Below are positions 1 to 11,307 of a stretch of DNA of 64,000 nt, in pieces. Origin of the DNA: Polytrichum commune (lineage: Eukaryota > Streptophyta > Polytrichopsida > Polytrichales > Polytrichaceae); the NCBI GenBank assembly GCA_950295325.1, contig OX485808.1, positions 33,503,180 to 33,567,179 on the forward strand, in the 5' to 3' direction. The notes below the pieces were generated by a model. That model saw only the letters and a list, made by a program, of their open reading frames with translations, ran no database searches and had not been told where the DNA came from. The stretch's first letter is position 1, and the number at the start of each line of letters is the position of its first letter. The position numbers and the translations under genes are program-made.

Positions 1-2495
1 TTGTGATCTTCACATTTCCTCATCCAAAAAACGCAATGTAGATTGTTCACAACAGGCTTCCATTTCAAGCTAACTTATGATTAGTGTAACTTAATGTAAC
101 TCCTTTGGGGCATTCCGCATTGTTGAGTAATGTCATGACTATTGCGTTGCTTATAATACAATGTTATTCTGAACACAACTAAACAAATGTGCCTTCCAAG
201 GTCTTCCTCAACCAAAATCAACAAATTATCACAACCTTCTGCGGAAGACTCTTTGGCCAAATTGTTCTTCATGTCAAGAGTTTCTATCAGCCATTTGCAA
301 GCGCATCAACATGACAGATTCATAAACATTTAGCTCTGAAATCCAACAACTGTTTGAGACCATTTATACCATTTCCATACATTGAAGATATTTTCCAAAG
401 TGTCGCGGCCCAAGATCCCATTTAAATACAAACCTGTGACTAAGGTTTGCCGGCAGTGCACGAATCAACAAATTAGCAAAAAAACTCTTCTGCAATTTGC
501 AAATGCATCATCAATAGGTATGATAGATTGATAATATTTGCTCTAGGCCTCCTCCTCGAAAACAAAATGAGATGTACAATACATAGCTATAGCATTGTAT
601 AATTCCAAATAGTAAGTGACACTCAATACACTACTTAGTGTAATTTTTTCACATAAATTTATTTTAGAAATAGTATCCAAGATTCTAGCCCTCAACTTAT
701 AGGGACATTATTTTTACTATAGCCCTTCGAGTCATAATGGACGAGTTCAAATACATAAATGCATTGAATCCCAAACTGCGCACTACTTGAATCTAGACCG
801 AGAAACAAAAACTAAAATAGGCTTAAATTGAGTACTTCCTTGTTAAAAATGACGTACTAGGTGCTTTTGGCACATCTACCTAAACATAATGTCCAAAAAC
901 CAAGACTAGATGGGACCCCATATAGAATTGACCAAGGCCACATTGTCCAAGTCCAACCTCGAGCCGCGTTCAATGCTTCCCACATGTCTTACTTAAGGTA
1001 GAAGCGTCCAACTCCATGCACTTAGTGATCTACTTTTTGGTCTCAAAGTGGGTGGTTGCGTACTTCAAAACGAATACCAATAATATCATAATAAGAATAA
1101 AAAAACACAATCATTCGCGAAGCCGCTTGATATGCGTGGGCCGCGGTACTCTGCATCTTCTCTCACACAACACCGCTTCTGCCACTTTCTCTGTGCGCTT
1201 GTCATTTGGTTCACCATGATGTTTTCTGGGTCGATGTAGGGTTTTGGTTGGAGGCGACACCAAATGTCTCTGTGTGCTTCAAAAACCAACACTTGAAGGA
1301 GGTATGGAGATCTAACGTTTTCACTTGACTGTGGGTATGGAGTCTCTTAGGTTTTCACTTGAAGTTGAAGATTTCAGTCGGAGTCGGCGTCCTCATCCAA
1401 GTATGTGTTGGTCGGATGGAGTGTGTTAGATCATGGGTTGTGTGGCGTTTTGATGTGTGTGCTCTAACAATGTATGTGGCCTTCCTGACCCAGTCTGTTA
1501 GTTTTTCAGATCTGATTATGTGTCTTCGTAGAGTACATGAATTGGCGTGTGAGGTTGTTGTTTTGGTAGATAGTTTCTTACCTTTTGGCCCATTGCTCTT
1601 GAGACTTCGGAGATAACTTATGTGCTACATTTGGGTGCATCTGGCACCAAAGGAACTCTATGCCGGCTCAAATTGTGCTCTTTCGCAAGATTTGTCTCTC
1701 TCCCTATTCGGCCACAAAGCTTTACTTGGGCTATTGATATCTGTAACCATGAGATCGGAGGAGATCTGTGGACTCCATAGTTTAAACTTGTACATCGCCA
1801 CGAAGTTGTCTTCAATTTAGCACTGCTTTTTAAGTTTCTATGTTTTTGTTAATAATGATAAAACCCTTTCCTGTGGTAAACTTTGTGAGTCCCTCTTGAG
1901 TTGCAAGTGCAAGTGTGGTCATCCCCTAGCACGTTTGTAAGGCTGCGACATGGTTCTGAGGTCTTGCAAATCACTGTTAAAGCTTCAACCTTTCAATCAT
2001 CAAGCTTTGAACCGTTGTACTCGTTTCGAGCTATTTATTTTCGACGTCGTCATTCAACCTACAACCTGGTCGTGTAGTTCGCCCTGCCATTCTTGCGAAC
2101 CTTGTAAGTTAGGTGCTGGATTGAAGCAAAAACTTTTGTTAGCTGCTACATTAAATTCGATGTTTGATATGGCGGTACAATCTTCCTGTAAATTTCTAGA
2201 CATGCTCCACACTTACAGGACATTATATGTGGTAAGACAAACGGAGCTTGATAAAGCCGTCTGTATCTTTACTCTTACGTTTCTTAGGTTTTTGGATAGA
2301 AAATCCTCACAAGATTGCTCCAAAGATGCTCTATATATATGTACATACGTAAATGATTGGCTTGCACTACTATATGCTAACTACCTAGGTTTTTGAGTGT
2401 AAAATAACAACCAAATCCTTCTCTTTGTTTTCTGCCATAACTAAATGTCGCTGAATTTGTTGTTGGTATCTGTAGAATCACCAACCCTCTCCTAG
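1..2495. other. intergenic DNA, no gene recognised
   Basis: No open frame here matches a family I know; the longest (148 codons, 1950-2396) has no recognisable domain and no splice context. About 560-650 resembles one end of the CACTACACTAAAT-type MITEs found further along: the words gcattgtataattcc and aaatagtaagtgacact also occur near 50740-50760. Part of 1.2-2.4 kb could be upstream introns or exons of the EDR2-like relic that begins at 2496, but I could not find its expected PH domain. Confidence 0.4.
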
Positions 2496-3396
2496 AGCTT
2501 CAGTTTTGGTGGATCTGCAGAAACTCAATCACCAAATCATGGCACTGCATCAAAGTGGAAGTTAGCACGTTGTGAAAATGGTGCCCCTTAGGTCTCTTCC
2601 AGTGTCAACATTCTTGAAAGTGTTCCATGATTTCACACTGAGTCTATTTTACTTTATGGTGTTATGCCATTGAAATATTGTCAAACTATCCTCGAGTCCG
2701 TGCTGATGAGGTGATAGGTTGAATTTCCTGACAGTTGGTAAAATAACAGAGGCTCACCGGTATCATATAACTGATATGCAGGGTTGAGATATTTTGAGGA
2801 GACTGCAGATTTCCCTTTCAAGTATAAGGTAAGCTTGGTGTTTGCAACAGGGTATGCCCTCTGTACTTTTTGCAGTTCCGTGGTCAATTGGGCACGTCTT
2901 CAACTGAAGATGACTGCTGATACAAACCAAATGTTTTTGTGGAAGGCATCAACATTTGTTGACTACTCTTTTTGTTGTAAACTGTTTCAGCTGCCAGTGA
3001 TGAAAGCAATTAGGGTGGTGAAGGCTCCAGCTGATAAAATCTTTAATCTCATCATGGATTATGGGTCGGAGCACCAACAGTAAGCACTCACAGCTTAAGT
3101 TCCACTCTGCTATATTTGAAATGGAACTGTTAGACCAAGAGTGTTGTATACTCTTTCTTTCACCTTGCTCTATCAATGGGTAATATATGCAAGTATAGGA
3201 ATACTTGCTCGTTGCACTTTGGTTCAATGACATGATATTTTGAGTTTACTTACTATATTTAGATAGCTCAACTTCTTCAATAACAAGCAAAATCCTGTGC
3301 TGATGGGACCACATAGTGGGAAGCGCATCAATTATCGAAGTTGTGGATGGTCATTAAGATATTTTGTATATATGCTTTCGTCAAAATTCAGGGTAA
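2496..3396 (+). pseudogene. EDR2-like START-domain gene relic (four exon fragments)
   Basis: EDR2-type proteins carry PH, START (lipid-binding) and DUF1336 domains and act at endomembranes as negative regulators of defence and cell death. Four consecutive + strand fragments read like the start of the START domain: 2496-2580 (ends SKWKLARCENG, acceptor tcctag), 2782-2828 (LRYFEETADF, donor gtaagc), 2991-3079 (VMKAIRVVKAPADKIFNLIM, acceptor gtttcag, donor gtaagc) and about 3304-3393 (SIIEVVDGH then DILY). Phases agree: the first fragment ends in phase 1 and the second begins GG, giving Gly-Leu-Arg; the next junction is phase 0. Damage: TAA at 3355-3357 inside the fourth fragment, no AG acceptor before its Trp codon (3304), and no later START or DUF1336 exons. 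The family call rests on my memory of the conserved pattern (NGLR.FEE, MKA..VV.A, E.VDGH.D..Y). It could be an old duplicate or a truncated copy. Confidence 0.5.
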
Positions 3397-4884
3397 ATAT
3401 GCAATTGTTGTATGGATTGACTACCTCCAATATGTGAATTTATGCTGGTAGACTCTATCTGCTACTTTAATATTGATGTTGTTGTGTTTAGGATGTTGTC
3501 CTATAATTTGTCTCTCTTGTAGAGGAATATTTAATCAGTTTGACTAGAAAATTCCTTCTCATGGAGCGTGTATATGTTGCGCACAAGAGAAGGCCACCGA
3601 GGAAATTCTTCTTTTGCTAAGTACTATCATCTAAATTATATTTTGGGAACTTTCAGGAAAATTCATGTACCTCTACATTGTAACTTGCAAATTTCTGTGA
3701 GTGAATTGTGGTAGTGGCTTCACATGTTATTAGGTGGTGTAACATGAATGATTGAAATGGGATTTACATTTGCCATCCCTTCAATCAAGGTTTATGATGT
3801 TGTTCAAGAAATCGGTGGTTCTTCCTTGACATGTCTTGGACACTTGTTTTGGTAGACAGTTTCAAGTGAAAGTGAACATATATATTATATTGGATTTTGG
3901 ACCTTCAAGATGAGATGCGCTCAAAATGAGTTTTGTGATCAAGTAGACTTCAAGAATGCAAGAGCAACATATTTTTGAAGTCGGGCGGGTGGGCATCGAT
4001 CTCAGGCAGAGGGGGTTGGGCAGTGGCACGACCCCTGTGATTACGAGGGGCCGTTAGTGCCCAGGGCGCCGCATCTAGCCTTTACCGAGCTACAGGGACA
4101 CGGCCATTGGGGTTCGTGGCAAGGCAAGGGCGAAGACAATCTACAATACGGCATGTGATTATCTGCACTGAGAGTGTCCACTTCAAGCGGTGGATTCTCC
4201 ATTTACTTTGTGGCTTGACATTCTCGGCAGCCATCTGTGAGTTTGCAACGCAAGCGTGTGTTGGGGTTTGAGGCGAGGTTTAAGTTCAAGGAGGAACTCT
4301 TTTGTGTGGCTGGTCCTCTACAACATTTTTTTTTTTGTGAATAGGATTGTGGAGCACGGAGTAGGGACTGTGGGTTCTTAATCTTACTCTTACCATGTGA
4401 TGATGGACTACTTCATTACTCAATTATTTGGTCACCTTCATATAACATTGTTGGGTGTTGGGGAAATCCTCAATATATTGTGGGTGATGAAGGTTTGAAG
4501 CACTTAGCAGCATGTTTGCTTTACAGAAGATATTTGGCTAGGACGTGGGAGTCACTGTGGAGGATTTGGTGGGTGGAGGTGTGAAGTGGCAGGGCTACTG
4601 GCCACAATTACTATCTGCTTCATAAATGGAGGGTTTCACCTTCACAAAGTAAGCATTCAGACAATCCCAAGCCTTTGGTCCTTTGTGTTGGGTGCTACTT
4701 TTGTGTTTGCGGTTAATTGCTCACATGTTGTGTTGGTTAGGGAAATTAGTGGACATCCTCAAGTAGGAGCCTTGAGGAATTTGGAGCAGTTACTAGCTCT
4801 ACGTAATGATTCCATGGTACACGTTGTTCTTGGACTGCAACAATGGAATAGAATAAGAAGTGGTTGGTGTTCTTAGACCCCCTT
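3397..4884. other. intergenic DNA, no gene recognised
   Basis: Expected downstream exons of the EDR2-like relic were looked for and not seen. A patch at 3975-4140 is distinctly more GC-rich than its surroundings but encodes nothing I recognise. A 96-codon frame at 4586-4876 has a hydrophobic start but no family match and no supporting context. Confidence 0.35.
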
Positions 4885-5975
4885 TGCACTAGAGCTGGAG
4901 TTGAGATATTACGATTTTTGTGGGTCTAATCTCTGTTTTTGGGCAAGCCTCCATCCCAAACCCAAAGTAATGAGAGTTCGATCAAACCTGGAGTTCTCCA
5001 TGGTTTGAGCAAGTGTAAAGTGGCCATGGCTAAAATGAGATATGAAAGGGGGAATGGTAGTAATACAACTAAGACAAACACAACTAACGAGTCGATGAGT
5101 TAAAAAGTTCATAAGAGTGGTTTTTCAATGAAACAAGATTGTTGTCAAGTGCCACATCGAAGAAAGAAGTAGGCGGTGAACATCAAGATTGTGTGATTGA
5201 GAATCATGTTCCTCCCGGATGAGTCTCGCATCCATGCATTGTTCGTAAAGCTAAAGCTTGTCTTGCACAATATTGGTGATCGGGGCTCTATAAATAGGGA
5301 AGTTGTCACAACGCGAACAACATTCCATGCAGAGACCAACATGGCCACATGGTGTGCGTATGCTTTGAAAGGCTCATCCACAGCTTTTCAGGTAGCGGGT
5401 TGCTCTCAAATTTTTGCCTTGGCTTCACCACTTGATTCCTAAGGCTCCACTAATGCTAAGCGTTTTAGGGCAACCTCCTTGATCACAAAATTACAAGAGT
5501 TACTCAATCTTGTTTAGTTGAAAAGCGTGCCGTTTGTTGAGCACAACTTTGATGATGAGAACAAATATTCTCAAAATACAAATAAGTTGTTGAGGATTCC
5601 CATGTCTTTCATCATATTAATTTGTTGATAACATCAATAACAACCACCAATACAAATTTCCGATGTTGGCCTTCCAAAAGTTGCTCTACATCAATGTGGA
5701 TTGAATCCCGTGCCTTAGCTTGGAAGCAAAAGGTCTCACCCACTTCACTAAACTCAATATAAATAAGTTTTCAAATTACAACATGATTTACACTAGAGCT
5801 TAAGTTGAGAGTTGGAGCTTGCAACTGTCAAGAGATTGATGCTTTGATTTGACAATGTTTGAGCCGAAGCTCAAAGTATTCGGAGGTTGTCCTATTTTGA
5901 GCAAATCTAAGCCGGCATTGGTGAAAGTGAGATATAGAAAGGGGAATGGTAGTAGGATTAATGCGGTCCAAAGAT
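4885..5975 (+). repeat. diverged direct repeat pair (4885-5070 and 5789-5975)
   Basis: Both segments begin with 'cactagagct' and continue in parallel through 'ttgagcaa', 'gtgaaa/gtgtaaa', 'gagatat' and 'gggggaatggtagta' (the second copy has ggggaatggtagta). They are about 900 bp apart in the same orientation. The phrase 'cactagagc' also occurs at the ends of Harbinger-like elements elsewhere in the window, so both may be decayed copies of such an element. No coding content is visible. Confidence 0.45.
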
Positions 5976-8370
5976 TCAGGGGTTAGATGGGTTGAGTGGG
6001 CCGAACAACATTCTTTCCAAATTAGATGCGTCATTTCATTATGAAGAATCAACTTCAAAAACCGAAGTGCATAGCGTTTTGTGACATTGCGTATAGTTGC
6101 GTTTAGTACTCGTAACATTGCAGGCATCCGTGTATTCACAAATCTGGGATATCCTATTTACCTATAGTCCTTGCAATTTAGAACCAATAAATGAAATAAA
6201 ACTTGAATTGCTTTGTCTCCTTTGATTATGTTCCGTATTGAATATAGGTTGATGTCTACGTTTTGAGCACATAGTTGAATCTCATCATTACACATGATTT
6301 TGGTGTTTACTTGTGATTACAATCCTTGTCATATGTTACAGATGAATATGGATGTCATTCTTAACAAATAAAAATTGATCTACAAATGATCACATGCGTA
6401 TGATAAAGTCTTATATCATAAAGTGATTAGAACATGTGGTGTGTTTTCATTGGGCATGTGGATTATATGTGTTTGTCACCTCTTCTAGTCTCTCTTGTAT
6501 TATGTATATCTCCTAATTTTGAACTCATTGTGGATGTAGTGATGGTTGGGATTCTGAAGGTTAACCTACTCACTAGTAATCCAACTACATCAGAGTAAAG
6601 CAATAATTATGTTGGGGATTCTACTACAAAACCAACATAGTTCATGATATTTGTGCACATTGACAAGGTGGAGCATGGACATTACTAGAGATCTTTCCTA
6701 CTTGCAAGAGTTTTGGAAGTAGGGAGGACATTTTGAATTGCTTTTTAGTTCAAGATGTCTTGTGAGAATTGGTTGCGCGTTAAAAGGGTGATCGTAGTAT
6801 ATCGAAGCCGTCTTCATGTCTAGGTATGCATTCTCCCTTTATGAAGTTGAGCATTTTCTTGGGTAGTTGTCATGTTCCTTGGTGATAGGATGTTGCAAAA
6901 TATGGTTAGATTGTTATCCTTGTCGTTGTCATGTAGATGATGACACAAATTGATTTGATCAAACACAAGGAATGAGAATGCTACATATTTTTTTCACTTT
7001 GAGAATCGCCATTGTCAATACCTAGCTTAGGTTAGTGATTAAATGAGTGTTGGACTTGAATGAACCATGTCAACTTCTATCCATGATCTATGTTTAGACT
7101 TGGTTGACATGAAGCTGCACAAAATATCCAATGTCAACGGAATGAAAAGTTCAATGGTTAGTTTGTAGCATTATGGTATTTTGTCCATCTCCAATGGTAT
7201 GGATGGGAAAATAGTCATCATCTCACATAGTGTATTGCTACATGTAATGGGATTGTACCATCCATCCATAATCACAACACATGAAAATTTAGATAACGAA
7301 ATCTCCAATCCAAAACTCCTTAAGCATGGTATTGAGCTTTTCACATCTTGTTTGCTAAGGCACATGTTTGTAAATTAAAGATCTACGTAAGCCTTACTCA
7401 TCTATGCAATTAGCAATAACCATCGTGAACTTACATTTGTTTTGTTTTCCTTAGGCATAGATATCAGCATAATGGAGGTATTTTGTGAAAGTCCAAAAAT
7501 GTCAAATCATGTTAAACTATTTATGTGTTAGTTTGTTTTTCATGTGACTAATTTTTGCAGAACACAAGTGTTGTGAAAAACGATGTTGGTACTTGGTAAA
7601 TTTGGAAGGTGCCATTGTACTATAATAACATTGATCTATTTGAAGTGAACAGTATAATAGTTTTTGTATAATGTGCGGTTTTCATAATATTAACGTTCAT
7701 ACCAAATTGTATTATGTAAAAATATACAAGTAAGTAAGCAAGTAAGAAAATATCAAGAGAGAAGGAAAGTTGATTTTAGGAAGCAAAAGAAAGAGGAAAA
7801 CTTAGTGCACACAACCATGACATTCTTGAGATTAAAGTTCGTTGGATGTCCTGAGGGTTGTTTGAAATACATGTATCATCAAGAAACTTTCTTGAAACTA
7901 GAGTAAACCATTATAGCAAACCGTTCGAGCGGTTTTGGGTCATACAATTGGATGCCGATGAAGGAAAATTGATCGCAAAAGTAATTCTCATTAATGAAGA
8001 ACAAAAGTTTGATGTCAAATGCTTCATGAAAAAATAACACATATGATCTGCAATGATGTCATGGGGTGAGCAAAAGTTTGTCACGGCTGTAAATTAATAA
8101 ATTCACTACTTCAATAATTTCAGTTCCTATTTATCAAATTTTACATTCTAATAGAGATTAGCATCTACACCTTGTTGTGAATTGTCATGTTTTCATTCAT
8201 CATTTAGTGTCAATGTTGTAAATTTTCCATTAGAATTTAATGTTTCTTGTGGGATTTATAGGTTTAAATTCTAGTGAGCCTGCTCATCAACAATTATAGA
8301 CAATCTTCAAGCGAAGAATACCTTGAGTATTGCGATTTAGATTATTTACAACTATATCATACCTCTCAAA
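5976..8370. other. intergenic DNA and upstream region of the NLR gene
   Basis: AT-rich and without a recognisable gene. The last few hundred bases before 8371 must hold the promoter and 5' UTR of the kinase/NB-ARC/LRR gene, but I see no TATA box at a convincing distance. The sequence ttttcattcatcatttagtg near 8190 and a possible acceptor 'tttatag' near 8258 would allow a 5' UTR intron; this is speculative. Confidence 0.3.
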
Positions 8371-8565
8371 ATGGCAAATGTTTTGCGGCTAGCAATGGGT
8401 ATTGTGGAATTTCCCGATATATTATCGAGGGAAGAAGTATTGAATAGAAAGCAATGTGAGAATTTGCTTTCCAACTTTCGAAAGGGTGTGGAAATATTGC
8501 ACAACATCACCAATGGTCCAGCTCAAGTATTTCATGAAGCTGAAAAATATTTATTAGAATTGTGA
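8371..8565 (+). CDS. NLR gene, N-terminal helical segment (before frameshift)
   Basis: Open frame of 64 codons from ATG 8371 (context tcaaaATGG) to TGA at 8563-8565. It begins MANVLRLAMGIVEFP and is rich in Leu, Glu and Lys, as expected for an amphipathic helical bundle. It stops abruptly, but the natural continuation (NKGRVLIEECC) lies in another frame from 8565 on, so the product is split by a net shift of one base deleted or two inserted. No plausible intron spans the break: the nearest GT (8562) and following AG are only a few bases apart. Start choice is by position and by being the only ATG leading into the conserved stretch. Confidence 0.6.
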   Translation: MANVLRLAMGIVEFPDILSREEVLNRKQCENLLSNFRKGVEILHNITNGPAQVFHEAEKYLLEL

Positions 8566-9980
8566 ACAAAGGAAGGGTACTAATTGAAGAATGTTGCAAT
8601 GAAGAATGGGTTGATGCTACAATGATGCAATTGAACAATAAAGAGTGGTTCAGAGAATTACTTTCGGACTTCAAATCTTGTTTCCACACATTGTGTGAGA
8701 TATCTTGCCATTATAACACCCATGAAAAGGAAAGAATTCTTGCTATTAAGGATAATACGACATTCTACCCCACATCCACAAATGCAGTTGAAGAGGACCA
8801 AACTTTCTTATGTGGAAGACTTTCCAAGCATTTGGACTCGTGCAACACTAAGGATTGCAAAGATTGCAAACTTGTGCAATACCTTGAGGAATATCTAAGT
8901 AGTCTACAACAAGTTGAAGGTGGTGAATTGGATGGTATTGTTTTTCCTCATAATTATCCTCGCCCGGAATATGGAGATCCCCCGCAAATTTTGGCAGAGT
9001 GTAATGGAGGAGCTGTATACTTGACAAATTGGTGTGGTGTGAGGTGTGCAACAAAGGTGATCCGCATTTTGAGACCTGAGGAGAAAGATCAATTTTGGAA
9101 AGAAGCAAGTATTTTGGGAGGTTTGAATCATCCAAATATCATCAAGTTTTTGTGTTGTGGTTTTCATGAGGGCAAAAACCAATTTGAGCTTGTAATGGAA
9201 TTTGGAGAGACAACCCTATCACAACATTTAAATGCACAAGGTCCTTTGAAAGAGATGGATGCCATGGACATTATGTTACAAATTGCAAATGGAATGTGCT
9301 ACCTTCACGATATGAAGGTAGCACATCGTGACCTAAAGCCCAAAAATGTTGTTGTGACTCCTCGAAATGATTCACAATTGGTTGATCTCGAGCGCATTGA
9401 TGTGAAATTATTGGATTTTGGTATTTCAAAGGTGGAAGTGAAGCATTCTCCAGAAGTGCCCACGGGGCGAAACATAGGGACTTTCGGATACATGGCGCCT
9501 GAGGCCATGGCGAATGAATTGTCGGAGGTGGCTGCTTTGAAAGCTGATGTGTTTAGTTTTGGCATGTTGTGCTCCGATATTCTTTCAGGAGAGAAACCTT
9601 GTTTTGAAAGGCTTCGTGATTATCGTGAGTATATACTTAAATCCGAGAGGCCAAAGCTCCCTACAACCTATTCAGAGGTATTGAGATCATTAGTGTATGA
9701 ATGTTGGTCTTTAGATCCATCCAAAAGACCCACGTTTCTTGATATTCATAAAAAACTTGCAAGATTGAAAACCGAAATGCTCAAAGGTTCGCTTGAGATT
9801 ACAAGAGTTACAAATGACACAACCGGTTGCTTTTGGCAAATTTTTTCATCATGCAAAATATTTTTGAAGTGCATGCAATGGTTGCGGTTTGTGCCCCAAC
9901 TTCACCACTTTGACAATTCAACATCAATTTCAAGCGTCCAAGAGAATTGTCCAACTTCATCACATCTGCTAATCATGGAG
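8565..9980 (+). CDS. NLR gene, protein kinase exon
   Basis: Encodes the rest of the N-terminal region (about 135 residues, several Cys near 8825-8875) and a protein kinase domain. Visible landmarks: the ATP-anchoring Lys in ATKVI (codon 9054-9056), the helix-C Glu in FWKEA, the hinge after HPNIIKFLCCG, HRDLKPKNVVV (about 9324), DFG at 9414-9422, GYMAPEAM (about 9487) and the lobe-C end KRPTFLDI (about 9730). The glycine loop (ECNGGAVYLTN) is degenerate, but the Lys, HRD Asp and DFG Asp are all present, so activity is possible. The type is closest to plant TKL/receptor-like kinases. No signal peptide or membrane segment is seen, so it is cytoplasmic. The exon ends at ATGGAG|gtaaga; codons reading on to a stop at 10004 are intron. 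An in-frame stop at 8541 in this frame shows that it cannot extend upstream. Confidence 0.85.
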
Positions 9981-10106
9981 GTAAGAAGGTTGTTGAAATT
10001 GTGAATCAAGCCAAAATATTTTGAATTAAATTGGGAGATGTTAGTAGACCTCCTAAGATATATCATTTGATCATCACTCACTTTGGAAATGTTGATATTC
10101 TTGTAG
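9981..10106 (+). other. intron 1 of NLR gene
   Basis: 126 bp, phase 0. The donor is GTAAGA after codon GAG 9978-9980 and the acceptor is ttcttgtag ending at 10106. Both flanking frames join cleanly, linking the kinase exon to VNANNMRESSNLIG, the lead-in to the NB-ARC domain. Confidence 0.85.
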
Positions 10107-11138
10107 GTCAACGCCAATAACATGAGGGAATCGTCAAATTTGATTGGAGTCCAAGAAAAAATGTCCCAATTGAAAAAGCAACTACAAACGGTTGGTAGTT
10201 TAGGAATTGTGGGTATGGGAGGAATTGGCAAGTCAACATTGGCTAAAGCTTTGAGTGAGGATATCTCCCACCACTTTGATGCAGTATGTTTTGTAATTGA
10301 CTTGAAGGATGAAACATGTACATTTGCATTAAAGCACAAGTTAAGAGACATGCAAGACTCGCCTCCTCAAGCAGAAACATTGAGAAAAACACGTGATATA
10401 TTGGAATGTGTTCGAAAAACAAAGAAAATACTACTCGTGGTGGACAATGTGAGCAAGCAAAGTCAATTATGTCAACTGTTGGGAGATAGCATGTTGAAAG
10501 ATGTTGGCATGAGGTTGATTGTAAGTTCTCGTGATTGGGAGTCTTTGAAGCAACATGTACCCATGGCTGGCAAAGTAGACATGCAAACCCTCGAAGGGAA
10601 CCAACCTATAAGGCTATTTTCAAGGCATGCCTTTGGGACGAACCAATCATGTTTACCATATTTGGAACATGTAGTTGAAAAGATTGTGAATGCATGTTGC
10701 GGACTTCCTTTGAGTTTGGAGGTGATGGGCACATGCATGCAAGGGGAGACACGATTGAGAATATGGGAGCGAACGTTGCATAGATTGTTGAGGGCGAGAC
10801 ACGATGGAAGTCCAAATGAGAAACTTTGGATGACATTGAGAATAAGCTTTGATGAGCTAAGTATTGAAGAAAAAAACATGTTTCTAGACATAACTTGTTT
10901 CTTTTGCAAAGATGAGTCTATAGCAAAGAAAACATTTCTTAGAATGTTCGATGGGAATGCCCAAGAAATCTTGGAAAGACTTCACAACAAATCATTGGTA
11001 AAAGTTGACAAGTGGGATCGTCTTGACATGCACGATCAATTGCGTGATATGGGTCGTATGATCACAGAAACAGAATTTCCGGGAACTCGACTTTTGCATT
11101 TTAATTACACCGCTTTTGCCAATCATTGTAAACAAAAG
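10107..11138 (+). CDS. NLR gene, NB-ARC exon
   Basis: The 344-residue exon holds a complete nucleotide-binding switch of the plant NLR type. Motifs in order: P-loop GMGGIGKSTLAK (about 10212-10247), kinase-2 KILLVVDNV (about 10425-10451; Asp then Asn where many NLRs have Asp-Asp), RNBS-B LIVSSRD (about 10515), GLPLSLEVMG (about 10702), RNBS-D FLDITCFF (about 10880, the TNL-like form) and MHD in LDMHDQLRDMG (about 11023-11053). The domain binds ADP/ATP and gates activation. There is no TIR or coiled-coil module before it; the kinase occupies that position. The exon ends AAG|gtatgc in phase 0; in-frame codons to 11186 are intronic read-through. Confidence 0.9.
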
Positions 11139-11307
11139 GTATGCAATTCAAGTTTGAATGTGCTTAAGAAATATCAACTTCCTTGACAAATATGTTTATT
11201 AGGTAGGATAAGTTGTATCTTGGTTCTATATATTGTGGTTGGTTATTCATTTTGTCATTTAAAATGGAAAACAAATCAAACTTATCCACCTTTGTTTATG
11301 CATGTAG
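11139..11307 (+). other. intron 2 of NLR gene
   Basis: 169 bp, phase 0. The donor is GTATGC after codon AAG 11136-11138 and the acceptor is tgcatgtag ending at 11307, with a T-rich stretch before it. It joins the MHD-containing exon to GIKLVQGLSF, the start of the LRR region. Confidence 0.85.

Noticed and set aside
1950..2396. 148-codon frame as an upstream exon of the EDR2-like relic (PH domain)
   Set aside because: No PH-domain pattern could be read, and its end does not meet a splice site in phase with the fragment at 2496.
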